Positions 1 through 11,603 are shown, counted from the stretch's first letter. The stretch: 31,121 bases of DNA from Tubiluchus corallicola (GCA_030141605.1 JAQGDQ010000111.1:582501-613621); one strand, 5' to 3'. The notes: generated by a model not told the origin, from the letters alone. Numbers and translations: made by a program.

Positions 1-270
<270 letters not shown>

Positions 271-1300
271 GAGGCACCACTTTATATTTTTAGTTCACAG
301 AAATTCCAGCTTTTGACCAACAACTGAGTTGATACTAATTGCCAGAAAAACAAAACAACATTTGCGTAATGTGCATGGACACCATAAAAAGTGTCCTAAG
401 GTTGTGCCAGTGTAATAGCATAGTAATTACTTAAACAATTTGAAGATAGGCCCGCACTAACAAGATTTATGTAGTATTGTTAAATTAATCTAACTTTATG
501 GGACACCTGACATTCACACGTAACCATGATAAAATGCCACTCTTCGAGTGTTGGACCACCTGTAAATCTTGTTTCATATTAAATTTCAACCTCAAATTTA
601 TGATTTGCTGAGATTGATGACTACCAAACGTGTCAAAGGTAAACAAACAAACAAATAAGTCCACTCAGGTGGTAATAATAAAAGATGTCGAATCTTTCGT
701 CCAAACGTTTAAACGCCGACAATTTTGAAATTGAATACTCAGAAAGTTCGACGGGCTAGCAGCATGATGTCTTTGTCAAAACTGCGCCAAGAATTTTTGG
801 CTGTTTAAGGTTCGCCCCAGGATATGTATGATTCACCGCAGCATTCTTGCTGTGATTAAAACCACCCCATTCCCAGATACGTCTGGTTTTAAAACGTGGT
901 TTAAATATTAATATATGTCAAAGCAAATTTAGGAATAGCAGCTTTAGTAGAAGTGCCTAGTGCACATGTATTTTTACATAACATGTATATAGCTAATAGC
1001 AACGTGTGTAACAAATCACGAATTGAACTACGTCGCCGAGCTCATGAGGGATCGTATGGTGCAGTACACATGGTTAATAATCAGTTTTTCAAGTATTCGT
1101 TGCGGTGGTCTGTGTTTAAGTTTCTTTCACAATTCTGTGAATAGCAGATCCTTATATTCCCAGGACGCTCACTTATCCACTTACTAACCAGGCACTTTAT
1201 AACCAGGTATTGGTTGCCTTGGGTATCATCAGTTTATTGCAGAGCTCTAATTGATCTAAACGATCATATGTAATTGCATGTAAATGAACCGGTGCACGGT
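271..1300. other. Unannotated AT-rich intergenic or intronic sequence
   Basis: No recognisable gene. A 24-codon ATG frame at 685-759 and a 63-codon frame at 953-1144 have no family resemblance or splice context that I can support. A nested inverted repeat at about 855-907 is reported as a finding. Confidence 0.6.
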
Positions 1301-1304
1301 AAAA

Positions 1305-1503
1305 AAGACACAGGAAAAAAAATGGCACAAATGGAAAGTAGATAAAAATAGCACAAATGGAAAAGTAGGTAAAATAGCACAGATAAAAATGGCACAGGAA
1401 AAATGACACGGCAAAAATAGCACAGGAAAAAATGGCACAAATGGAAATGTAGGTAGAAATAGCACACGAAAAATGGCACAGATGGAAAAGTAGGTAAAAT
1501 GGT
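1305..1503. repeat. Degenerate short tandem repeat (AAAATGGCACA / GGAAAAGTAGGTA units)
   Basis: About 200 bp in which two short words alternate irregularly: an AAAA(T)GGCACA or AAATAGCACA word and a GGAAA(A)GTAG(G)TAAAA word. The compound period is roughly 25-60 bp and copies differ by small indels. Three overlapping reverse-strand open frames here (Phe/Cys/Leu-rich) are repeat artefacts. Confidence 0.85.
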
Positions 1504-2085
1504 ACATATGTTATTTTAATGCAAATGATTTCTATAATAAAAGCAGAATGCGATCAGTAAAAAACAGATCTCTGCTAAAGCCGAACAATCTTAATAAGTG
1601 TGATTTTTTTTATTAAAAACGTGAAACAAATATAAGCAAGCAATCTTCGTATTATATAGACTGGCAAAAGACACAAAATATTTTGTTCAATAAAAAGAAT
1701 CGTAATCAATAATGTACGGATATTTCCATGGTGTTTATCTACCTTTCTTTAACCATTAATTCTGACGACGGTAATAGACTGACATACACACGTATTTACG
1801 TATTAAGTCAGATTACTAAGCTGTATGCATTGAAGGGCATCGGTTATAGACAGCGTTACACAGTTTTCTAAGTGATGAATTTTGGAAATGGAACCTGGAA
1901 CTAGCTCGTGACTGTTTGTCATGCTGGAGATCATAAAAAAGAACTACCCTGTCTTATAGTCATATTCCTCCTGTTTTCAAGGAGTTATAACAGTCTCTCT
2001 GAGACCTTCACGAAGTGCTTGAGGAATGCTCAATTTTTGTTATGTTTCTTATATATCGCTCTTGCTATTTCTATTCCTGTCTTGT
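1504..2085. other. Unannotated spacer
   Basis: AT-rich sequence between two tandem-repeat tracts. I see no motif, gene or mobile-element end. Confidence 0.6.
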
Positions 2086-2290
2086 TCTTGTTCTTTTTCT
2101 TGTGTTGTTCTTATTCTTATTCTTGTTCTTATTCTTATTATTGTTGTTGTTCTTATTTTTGTTCTTGTTCTTGTTCTCATGCTCATGCTCATGCTCATGC
2201 TCATACTCATGCTTATGCTCATGCTCATGCTCATGCTCATGCTCATGCTCATGCTCATGTTCATGTTCATGCTTATGTTTATGTATACTT
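2086..2290. repeat. Hexanucleotide tandem repeat, (TTCTTR)n passing into (ATGCTC)n
   Basis: The first half is built of TTCTTR hexamers (R mostly G or A). From about 2175 it becomes near-perfect ATGCTC units with a few T substitutions (ATACTC, ATGTTC, ATGTTT). Because the unit is a multiple of three, all + strand frames and one - strand frame stay open, giving Leu-Met, His-Ala, Ser-Cys and Met-Ser dipeptide frames of 73-147 codons. These are not supported as genes. Confidence 0.93.
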
Positions 2291-3117
2291 ACTCATATTA
2301 CTACTATTCCTATTTTCCATCGTGGAGACTGACTCATCACATTGCCTTTAACACGGGTATAGTTTATGGTTACTGTAAACGCATAAAAACACGCTCAGAG
2401 CATTGACTAACAGTTTCCAAGGATTTTCGGTAATGAGCAAATTATGCAAGATGTCAGGAAGTCAGGGCATGCTCATTAAAATTACTTTACAGTGACATTT
2501 ACACAAGTATATTGTCCACAACTCTAACTAAAGTATACTGTATATTGAGTAGATTTTTTAATTTACTTTTAAAACCATAATCGCCCTAACTATAAAATAT
2601 AGCAAAGAGTTTCAAGTACGGAGGTAATGATATGGAAATCTGGGACATAGGGGAAGATTTACCCCCATTGCTGACGAGTCGCACCTGCTGTTTTGTTACC
2701 TAGTTTTCGGAAAAAGTGAATAAATAAACGTGGTTGAATGAGGTGCCACATCCGTTGCTATTTTATGGCGTGTTGCCTTGTCACCATTGTATGTTGATAA
2801 CCAATTCACAAGACTAGGAGTTGACAGGTGTGGATATTCGTCCGAGAAAAAATGCAGCAGTTTTCATTTAATTTATGAAACGATGAAATAAAGACGATAT
2901 AAAGAAAAATAGCATCCTAGGACTAAAAACGTAGAATTAATGTTAAGAAAAAAAGAGATGACTCATCCTGTTGAGTTCCCAATTGCAGAATGCTTTCCAT
3001 AGATCATTACTCCATCTGTACTGAAACTACTTACAAACAAAAAAGACTTGGATGGACGAGCACTTGTGCAGATAAAGACGAAACCATGCACTGGGCAAAC
3101 TGATACGTAGGCTTTTT
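2291..3117. other. Unannotated spacer
   Basis: AT-rich, with no open frame of note, no tRNA signal and no transposon terminus that I can identify. Confidence 0.6.
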
Positions 3118-3392
3118 TATAACTTCAGGATTTTTTACAATACTAACTACTTTCGTGGCTTTGTATAACTTCAGGATTTTTTACAATACTAGCTACTTTC
3201 GTGGCTTTGTATAACTTCAGGATTTTTTACAATACTAGCTACTTTCGTGGTTTTGTATAACTTCAGGATTTGTTACAATACTAGCTACTTTCGTGGCTTT
3301 GTATAACTTCAGGATTTGTTACAATACTAGCTACTTTCGTGGCTTTGTATAACTTCAGGATTTTTTTACAATACTAGCTACTTTCGTGGCTT
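3118..3392. repeat. 46-bp minisatellite, six copies
   Basis: Unit begins TATAACTTCAGGATTTTTTA and ends ACTTTCGTGGCTTTG. Copies start at 3118, 3164, 3210, 3256, 3302 and 3348, exactly 46 bp apart, and copy 6 carries one extra T. Copy 1 has AACTAC where the others have AGCTAC. Copy 3 has GGTTTTG for GGCTTTG. Copies 4 and 5 share GATTTGTTA. The shared variants indicate recent unit-by-unit duplication. No coding potential. Confidence 0.97.
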
Positions 3393-4489
3393 CTTTACAG
3401 CATAATAACGCCCAGAAAATTGGCCACAAAAATATTTAACTTATTGGCCTAAGGAAATTCTTGAAAATTTTGGGATTCATTAATTCATTCTAAGTAATGT
3501 ATGCTCACATACAATCAATAGGGGCGAATCAAGACATCGTGACACCCAAGGCTGATAGTTCAGTCCCGCCCAGTGGATTATGGATTTATTGATGTTTACA
3601 TATGAAGCGCGTACTGCTTTATTACACCATTACTTGTGATATATTAGTAGCACTCTTCCTTAATACCTGCATGATTATTGTTAACTGTAGACATTTGCAT
3701 AGTGCTTATATGTAAGCAATTACTTGTAGTGCTTGTAGTATAGCAAAATATAAGTAGTAATAATTGTATTTCTTTATAATTATATGGCGTGTATACAAAA
3801 ACATTTTCATTAACTGATTGTGGTGTGTTGCAAAATACGCGCTTCTTGTAAATATGAAAGGATACTTTCTGAGGAGAATAAGGCTACTTTTACACTGGGT
3901 CCCTAACATCTCACGCCCCTGAAAGTTAGCCTATTGGTAAATACGCGCGTGACAATCAACAGCCCGAACATTGTCATAATTATTTTTTCACAACAGATTT
4001 AAGTTTATGTGAGTTTAAAAAGTACGATGTGCATTATTATTATTATTATATGCGAATATTTTATCACCAGTTGTACCGAATTTACTAAAATATAAAATTA
4101 CTACGACCAACTTCGTGTGACGTTCGTACCTGGAGCGCAGTCTACCACCTTCCTTAGTTGCCTGGCGTTTGTGCCTGCAATCAACGCCTACGCAAACTGA
4201 CGCAGTAATAATTCTGACAAGATTCTTTTACATAATTAGGCGTCTAAGATTATTCACAAACAGCGCCAAGGTTAGGAGATCATAGACTCAATCTTGCAAT
4301 CCACTCCAGGTAGAGGTTAAACTACTCCTAAAACTCTACAGGTCAATCATCGTGTGTGGTTTTCATGTCACAGATCAACCAATAAAGCTACTTTTTGAAT
4401 GAAACGTAATGGGATTATTGTGAATAAGGTTGCGTGGCGATGACAGATCGGTGATGTGTTCGATAGCCAAAAAGGTAAAGATTGAAGAA
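3393..4489. other. Unannotated spacer
   Basis: AT-rich sequence, including a short (TTA)n run near 4034-4050. One 67-codon reverse frame (3706-3909) lacks any recognisable domain. Nothing else supported. Confidence 0.6.
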
Positions 4490-4903
4490 AAGCAAAAAAG
4501 AGGAGTTTGAATGAGAGAGAGAGAAAGAAGGGAAAAGAATAACGAGAGGAAGAAGAGGATTTAAGAAATATGTGTTGAGGAGAAGAGAGTAGAGCAGGAG
4601 AAATAAGAGGGAAAACAGAAGAAAAGAGGTGTGAAAGGGCAAAACAAGATGTGGGAGAAGGGAAGAAAGAAAAAGAAGAGTACGAAAGGAGAGGAAAGGA
4701 GTGGACAGAAGTAGAGCAACCTTTCAACTGTCCCTGTGGTACAGAAAAGAAGTGGGAGAGACAAAAGAGACGCAGAGAGCGCGAAAGAGAAAGAGAGAGG
4801 GGAACGTGAGTGACTGAGTGAGAGAAGAGTGAGAGAGAGAGGAGAGAGAGAGACCGAGAGAGGGGGGAGAGAGAGATAGGCAGACAGAGAAATATATAAT
4901 ATA

Positions 4904-4992
<89 letters not shown>

Positions 4993-5003
4993 GGAGAGAA
5001 AGA
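4490..5003. repeat. Long purine tract with (TA)20 and (GA)n cores
   Basis: About 500 bp with the + strand overwhelmingly A and G. It contains a (TA)20 run at 4905-4944 that abuts a (GA)17 run at 4945-4978, followed by interrupted GA. Three Phe/Ser/Leu-rich reverse frames across 4368-4764 are shadows of the polypyrimidine strand. Confidence 0.93.
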
Positions 5004-5861
5004 ATAACTTACAGAAAGTAAAACAGCACCACGGAATTCAAAAAGAAGTAAAAATAAACCTAAAGAATGGAAAGATCATTTCTTCAAAGGGCGTGTCAGA
5101 TAATAAGGATTGAAATGCTTTCAAAACAACTTTTATCCCGATTTATTAAATAATGTGTTAGTGTCAATTATAAAAATTATGTGCTTCCCAATTATTTGAG
5201 CTGATAATGGGATACGCGTTGCTAAAATAGCCGCCATTATCCTACCCGAACAGAAGCTGTACGAAAGAAATGAATCATTGTAATACATCGCCAACAAGAC
5301 TTTTATTTTACAATGAAATGTTTTATAGCAAACGTAAAATAAATATTTTAAATATCCTAATCCTTTAGGGTTAAACGGTTAGAGACGGGTTTGGTGTGCA
5401 AGTGTCAACAAAGTGCAGGACGAGGTGGAAGCGTTTTAGAAGATAAATGTTGTCTTAACAAGTCTTTCAAAAGTTTTTAACATTAGTCATCAACTGTTTA
5501 ACATAGAAACTACGTGCAGCTTTTCTCGTTTCTATTGGCCTGGAGTCCCAGTATTTGAAAAAAATTCGTTTTCCTTCGTATGAACTCATCAGTTTGTAGC
5601 TTGCAGGTCTTTGGTCATTCCTTTTTAGAATTTCCTTAAAATTGTGAAGAGTAAGAAATAATGTCTGAACTTTGCAGTAACAATGGAGTAAATAAGAACA
5701 ATATGAGCTTCTAACCGAATTAGCGAATGTAAGAAATAAAATTACAAATGCAGGGATCTTAATATGATTTCTAGATCATGTTATTTAATAATTTTTTTAT
5801 AAAAATCTCATTCTGTAAAATTGAATTGAAAATCGGATAAGCATTTTGAATACCAGGGTGA
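5004..5861. other. Unannotated spacer
   Basis: AT-rich, no supported gene. It ends against the 3' tail of the LINE relic described next. Confidence 0.6.
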
Positions 5862-6525
5862 ATCTTTCTTCTTCTTCAAAATCTCATTCCACCTATCGAC
5901 ATTACATTTATCAGAGCATTCCATCCACTTCTATCTGCAGCTAACAGCGTAAGTTCTTCTACTCCTAGAGATAGATGTTGGGTGAACATCTTTATTCATC
6001 TTAGCTATCCAAGTTGTTTTAGGTTTGCCAGGTGGCTTTTTGCAAGGTTTTAAGGCTTCCTTTAAGACGATTCTTACTGGTGCTTCATTTGGTAATCTTA
6101 GCCATCTAGCCATCTTAATCTTCCGATCTTCATTTATGTTCTGGTGCATAAATCTTCATTTTTGGTTATGTATGGCCATCTTATCTTTAAAACTTTCCTA
6201 AGAAGAATTCTATGAAATGTGTCAATTTACGTTTCTTGAGTAATCGTTAAACCCCAAGTTTCGATGTTGTACATAAATGCTGGTGCTGAAGAAAAGCATG
6301 GATTGCTTGTTGCTTTCTGCTTTTAATATCATCTTTCATGTACCCATTCTGCCCGTGTACTTGCACTTTCTCTAAGACTGGTTACCATCTCTTGCAATAA
6401 TATATTCTTGTGTTTTTGACTAGTTTACTTGAATATTTCTTTTCTCTAGTTTTTTGGAAAATGTCTTTTTATTGCGTTCGTTTAAAAATTTGATACACTA
6501 GTTCATCCAATATCGTCTGCGTATG
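5862..6525 (-). pseudogene. Decayed non-LTR retrotransposon (LINE) reverse transcriptase, C-terminal part
   Basis: The reverse strand, read across frameshifts and stops, matches the usual order of a LINE reverse transcriptase C-terminus. It has the catalytic YADD at 6512-6523 (in TYADDI), then KKLEKRNIQVN near 6425-6460 and GYMKDDIKSRKQQAIHAF near 6296-6346. These are followed by MYNIETWGLTITQET, an RILLRKVLKIRWP block near 6173-6222, GKPKTTW near 6009-6030 and ADRSGWNALIN near 5906-5943. The last blocks correspond to the widespread WTLT...LRRILKIRWP...GRPKTTW...ADR..W pattern of animal LINE proteins. One 72-codon piece (5931-6149) is still open. A GAAGAAGAA-type tail follows on the coding strand. 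The 5' part (endonuclease and early RT) is absent, as expected for 5'-truncated LINE copies. Clade not assigned; RTE- or CR1-like are options. Confidence 0.85.
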
Positions 6526-7250
6526 TCACAATTTGTAAATAGGTTATTTTTATTTTTATTTTCTTTTTTAATAAATTCTATGCAAAATATAACGTCTTAG
6601 AATTTTATAATTTTCTTTTAGAACTTTGTAAAAAATCTTTTAAGGTATTTAACTAAAAATATTTCAGTTTTTTGTTCTCGAAAGTAACGTCGCCTATTCA
6701 ATTCCTTTGGACAGAATTTTAGCAAAATAAGGAAAGTAAAAGAAAAGCAAACGTTACACTTACGCATTTTATGTTTTTGGATTTGCATGTCTTATGCATT
6801 AAGTGAAAACTTACGTTAGCGTGGTCATGTTTACTTTTCGCTTGACTTACTGTTATGGTTAAAATTCTTCACACAGAAATAATAACGTTATTTGTTAATT
6901 TACACTTTCTTTATTACTCCTTATCTTGCTCACGAATATGTAAATAGTTTTTACAAAGTTAAGAAGTCAATTCCAAACGTGTTTGAACCCAAAGTCGGAC
7001 CTTTTGTGACTCCACCCAAAATCCAAAAAATGGATAATCATTTTACCTTTTGTCTAAAAATTTGGAATTTTTAGAAAGTGCTGGTGTCCGTCCAAACGCT
7101 GCTGCACAAGCACGTGTTGCTCATGTGACTTAGATTAAGCTCTATTGAAAATCTAATGTTGCAACTGCATGGTACGTAGAAGCTGTGACTATCGAAAATA
7201 AGACTGCGCTAAATACCTTAGTGATGATTGTACAAACAATCAATTATCTA
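6526..7250. other. Unannotated spacer
   Basis: AT-rich sequence upstream of the truncated LINE. The first part (to about 6600) may still be highly eroded LINE sequence, but I cannot support a reading frame. A 60-codon frame at 6892-7074 is unrecognised. Confidence 0.5.
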
Positions 7251-7268
7251 AAGTTTGATATCAAACTT
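7251..7268. repeat. 18-bp perfect palindrome
   Basis: AAGTTTGATATCAAACTT is identical to its own reverse complement. The next flanking bases do not pair. It lies 26 bp beyond the 3' end of the tRNA-like cloverleaf on the - strand. Confidence 0.95.
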
Positions 7269-7294
7269 GATAGACAGGAAATATGAATAAGTTA

Positions 7295-7368
7295 CAATAC
7301 AGCGTGGATTTGAACCAGGTACTTTCCGTTTACAAGGCAGATGCCTTTGACAGTTAGACCACTGTACT
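7295..7368 (-). tRNA. tRNA-Thr(UGU)-like gene or tRNA-derived repeat head
   Basis: On the - strand 74 bases fold as a cloverleaf. The acceptor AGTACAG pairs with CTGTATT in all seven positions (one G-U). The D stem GTCT/AGGC has one G-U. The anticodon stem TCTGC/ACGGA has one C-A mismatch, the loop is CTTGTAA with anticodon TGT, the variable loop has 5 nt, and the T stem CCTGG/CCACG has one C-C mismatch around loop TTCAAAT. The RNA polymerase III A box TGGTCTAACTG and B box GGTTCAAATCC both fit consensus exactly. The D loop (AACTGTCAA) lacks the usual GG pair, two stems have a mismatch, and no T-run terminator follows closely. This favours a tRNA pseudogene or the head of a SINE over a working tRNA. 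Confidence 0.6.
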
Positions 7369-8110
7369 CACCAGTCAAAAAGGCATTTCAAAGTTCCATC
7401 CCTTATCTGGTAAACCGATTTCAGTATTTTCAATATTATATATCACTCATTCTAGAGCAATTTTAGCTAACTAGTTTAATTTTTATGTTTTGATTAATTT
7501 TCTCTTCTGAAATTCCCGTGAGTAATAAATTTGTAGTTTACAGTTCTGGGAAGTAGAAAAAATGGTATTTGCAGCACTTTCGTAAAAAATACTGTTTGGT
7601 CAATGACAGCCTTTTTCTGTAGATTTGCTAAATCAGAATGTGATTTTTTTGTATAGTGAATTTTCTTGAATATGTCAATTGTAATTTTTGCTATCTGAGT
7701 CTTATAACGACCAAAAGAAACGAATTTTTCATAAGCCACTTGATGAATTTTGCTTTCTGTACCCAATTGACCTTTATGATTTTTGCATTCAAACAAACAT
7801 CACAAAAGTAAAAACGGCACGCTTTTTTATTTATAGTTTTCAATGTGCATATTTTTTATAGCTGAAGCTGGGTTAAAAGAGAGATAAGGGAACACTATTA
7901 CGAAAACACCGAAAATAAGTCCACGTCATTCCATGTCCAAATCCTACGGGTCATTTTTCAATGTAAACGATGGAGTAGACAAATCCGGTCTTAATGGGGA
8001 TTTGCAAGTTTAAGCTAAGCAAAACCCAAACACCAAAATAATTATACATTATAATTCAGTGCATTGAAAAAACTTCTGAAAACGTTATTAGTTAATTATT
8101 ATATTTTTTG
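7369..8110. other. Unannotated spacer
   Basis: A 100-codon reverse frame (7494-7796) begins with Met but shows no domain, signal or splice context that I recognise, and its composition matches the AT-rich surroundings. No other feature. Confidence 0.5.
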
Positions 8111-8290
8111 TTTGTTTTTGTTTTGCTAGTTTCTCTGTTTATTTATTTGTTTTGTTGGTTTGTTTGTCTGCTGGTTGATTGGCTGGTTGGTTAGTTGGCT
8201 GGTTGGTTGGTTGTTTCGTGAGTTGGCTGCTTCGTTGGTTCGTTAGTTCATTCACTGGCGGTTTATTTATTTATCTACTCTTATTTTTAG
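8111..8290. repeat. Degenerate tetranucleotide tract (TTTG, then TTGG, then TTTA)
   Basis: A run of TTTG/TTGT units shades into GGTT/GGCT units and then TTTA units, without long perfect stretches. It looks like an old, diverged tetranucleotide microsatellite. Confidence 0.85.
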
Positions 8291-8910
8291 TTTTTACTTT
8301 TTAACATTTTATTCCATTTGCTTTTAATTGGTTTCATCATTGTCTATTATTACTTCATCGCCATTATTTTTACATAATCCGGTTTACAAGAAAAATGTAG
8401 CGAATCGCTTTCACTAAAGAGTCCATTACACGTGTTTTTGGTCGAATATCACTTCGAAACTTACTCATCGAAAATAAGTCTCTAAAGAGTCTTCAGCATT
8501 TTTGTTTGTTTGCTAAGATAAATGTTTTTTCCTTAATAAAATAACGTTGGTGGACACATCTTACGTATGCTCGACAGGTGAAAATGAATGCCCATCCATT
8601 AATAACTGAAACTTTTGCTGAGAGCCCAAACTGTGCTAAAGTTAGAAACTGACAGACGTAACGAATTTTTCTAACGTGTTTTAAATGTAACTATACTTTG
8701 CTAGAGGGCTTACACCATAACAGGTGCAAAAAGGTAAAAATATATAAGATGGCGGATCGCCCGCCTGAAAGAGGTTAACTAATTAATACTTATATTAAAC
8801 ATCCTTGTGACTTTCAGGCAAATAAGCTGAAAAATTTGGTCTTGGAAAATAAATGGAGTGACACTTATGCATAGCGGCGTTAGACAAGACAAATCTGTCA
8901 TCTGTTTTTC
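8291..8910. other. Unannotated spacer with a short GC-rich patch
   Basis: Mostly AT-rich. At 8738-8775 a TATATAAG word is followed directly by ATGGCGG and a short GC-rich patch with a 9-codon frame. See findings for a cautious promoter reading. Nothing else supported. Confidence 0.5.
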
Positions 8911-8976
8911 AGTTACACGTAGTTATTGATTTTTGCGTGGTCCATTTGTAAGAAATCAGATGCGCCACTTTGTCTT
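8911..8976. repeat. Dispersed repeat, copy 1
   Basis: The segment from CGTAGTTATT through CATTTGTAAGAA to CCACTTTGTCTT recurs at 11543-11603 in the same orientation. The 34-bp core (8943-8976 versus 11570-11603) matches at 31 positions. Copy 2 lacks about six bases in the middle. Probably remnants of one unidentified mobile-element family. Confidence 0.8.
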
Positions 8977-11542
8977 GCTTTACTAAATGAGAGCTAACTC
9001 AACGCATGGCTGCATAGTGCCTACAGGGTGAGGAAGAGAAGGCTCACTTCTCTGTGCTCAGGTACATACACCAGTGAAGTGCTGTGATTTTGTGTTGGGT
9101 TAAAACAACTGTGGCGATTAGGTGCAAGTTTTATCTTTTGTTGTGTCAGCTGCGTTTTGGTGTGCTAGTGGGCGAGTGAGTTTTTTGGGGGAATATGTGC
9201 AACGGTTAGAGAAGATAAAGATCTGCTCAGCAGAGAAAGTACAGATACAATGAGTGCATCTGATGATTATGATCACTTTGGCATTTAAACTGTTTTGTCC
9301 TGAACACGTGAAAATTTTCGGGCAGCAGTGAAATCAGATTTTTGTAAAGTGAGACTTTGCAGTTTGGCCAATCGCGAAAAAATCACAAATATCTACACTG
9401 GTTGACAAAAAGTAACGAAGTTATAAAGGAATAGGTTTATTATAATAATTTAAGCTATGATGATATCACTCTTACCCGAGAATTTTTGTGTTCATGGATT
9501 CATTAGATGTGACTGCATGTGATTAGACGTCATTATCTAAGCTTGTGTTTCTATTCTTACATAAGTTAAAATTGTTGTAATGTACTTCATTAATCGAAAT
9601 TTAATGTATTTTTCTTGCAGCACTGACTAATTGCTTCGTAACTAACACATCCATAACTGGTGTAGAATATCTGCAGTAAAATACCTGTCGTAGACAATCA
9701 GTGATTACAGGTGGCATAGCAAGTGTGAACGCTGATTAATTTACGATCTTCGGTTCTCTCACCTGGCTAGTGACGCATCTTTAACCGGATTTGGATCAAA
9801 GAGTTAAATCGCTTCTTGACTGACTTTATTTGGTAATTGGTAATTAGGCGTTCAAGTTTCTCCTTTGCCGACGTGTTAATGGGGATTGTGTTACCGTGAG
9901 GTGAGTGCCCTTAATATTGAATTAGTGTACATTCTGTTACCTTTATTTATGCCGTTTTGCAGGTATATTTTTATGTCATTTAATGTTAAGTGTTTCGTAG
10001 CAGAGACAGGACATGGTGTGTATGTCTTCCATTAATAACTTATTGAGGTTTTCTGGATTGCAACAGCACAGGAATAAATAACTCTTAGTTTCATTAATTG
10101 TTTAGCGTAATTAATTTCATAATTATAAATTTACAATAATTTTGATCTTTGTGAGGCGGAGATCCCATATATAAACAAAAGCTATGCAGCCTAATTGTGG
10201 TTTAAAATTTCTTTTAAGTTTTAATTATGTAATAAGGGACTATTTAGCAAAATTTTACAAAACCAGGAAAAGCATTTTTTTCTCTGCAATGGTTAAGACT
10301 AGATATAAAAATAATTATTGTAATTATTATTATTGATTAACAGACAAAGGGAGGTCTGAGTAACTAACAACAGAACTTCTACATAATTCTAACGTCCTTT
10401 TTACATCTTTACATCTACAAAACTACAAAATAACGATTTATAATAACTATTATTACTGACACAGTATGTCGTCTTTCAGTTTGTAAGGTAAGTTAATTTC
10501 TATAACATAGGTAGTACAGATGTTCTTTAAAACCAACACCATAACAGGCAACACCACATCAAGGCACGAATAAGGCGCTAAGGATTTTGCTTTAGTGACT
10601 TTAATCAATGCTCATACAGAGAGGATAGCGTTGTAATGAGTCTTACAGTTTAGCCACGAACATGAAATTCAGAACATCAGTAATTGTACAGATACGTGAT
10701 AATCTAAACGTATCTGGCGAGTCTTTGGTTAATAAAAGCGAATGATGATTTATGATCTCTCGTCGGTATTCAAATGGAGCAACTGTTCGTTTATGCAAAA
10801 TACTAGAGAATCATTACATTTTGTACTCTGTATTTTGTACATTTCTCAGATCTTAGTCATGTCCTTATTGAGCGCATTCATGCGGGCGAATTTCAAATGA
10901 GTTTCACAGCTAAAGGTTTTACGATGGTCTTTGACAGGGGAGTACGTTTTGGAAAAAGTGCTAAAGAAGCTATCTAGCATTTTTGTTCTAAATGAGCACA
11001 TACTGTATAATTATATAAAATTTTGCCTTCACGCAATTTTCTTAGGAAGTGTTTCACTTTGATAAGTATAATTATAGCCATCTGACTTTTGCTATTTTTT
11101 GAGTGATTATTGTCTCCTAAGTTTACAGTTTTAAAAAAGTTGTTTAGACTGGTAGTTGAACTTCCTATTTAGCCTGTATGAACATGATCATATAATAATA
11201 ATAAATTTATTTGGAAGTGTAAATACAAATACAATATCAAGAAACACTGGGAAAATAGATATTAATAATAATGATTATATGACAGCGTGCATATAATAAA
11301 TGGCAAGAACCAGAAGTAAAACTTGTTAGGTGCTTGCACCATTACACGTCCAAATAATGAGAAAAAAAGAACAAAAAACGAAGGTTTTTAGGCAATTTAA
11401 AAAAAAAGAGTTGTGCAAAGTAAGGATAGAAGTGATGGATAAAAGAATGCTCAAAAGGGTAGGAAGAGTGGCTGGTGGAGATTCGGCAATGTTGATTGTT
11501 ACTCAATTGTGTAGATAGTCATTATGATTATACATATATTTT
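8977..11542. other. Unannotated spacer
   Basis: About 2.6 kb with no supported gene. Around 9000-9250 the base composition is less AT-rich and a small hairpin (GAGAAG-GCTCA-CTTCTC) is visible, but no open frame follows. AT-rich inverted words occur near 10300-10340. A 62-codon frame (11330-11518) is Lys/Arg-rich and unrecognised. Confidence 0.5.
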
Positions 11543-11603
11543 CACTTATACGTAGTTATTTTTATTTTGCATTTGTAAGAAGTCATATGCACCACTTTGT
11601 CTT
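11543..11603. repeat. Dispersed repeat, copy 2
   Basis: Second copy of the repeat at 8911-8976, in direct orientation, with a short internal deletion and three substitutions in the 34-bp core. It runs straight into a short (TA)9 run at 11604-11621. Confidence 0.8.

Noticed and set aside
1908-2406. Three overlapping + strand frames of 105-147 codons
   Set aside because: They are dipeptide readings of a hexanucleotide repeat, open in every frame for compositional reasons.
3118-3392. 46-bp array considered as a CRISPR array
   Set aside because: Units are contiguous with no unique spacers and the context is eukaryotic.
7494-7796. 100-codon reverse frame
   Set aside because: Composition like its surroundings and no recognisable motif.
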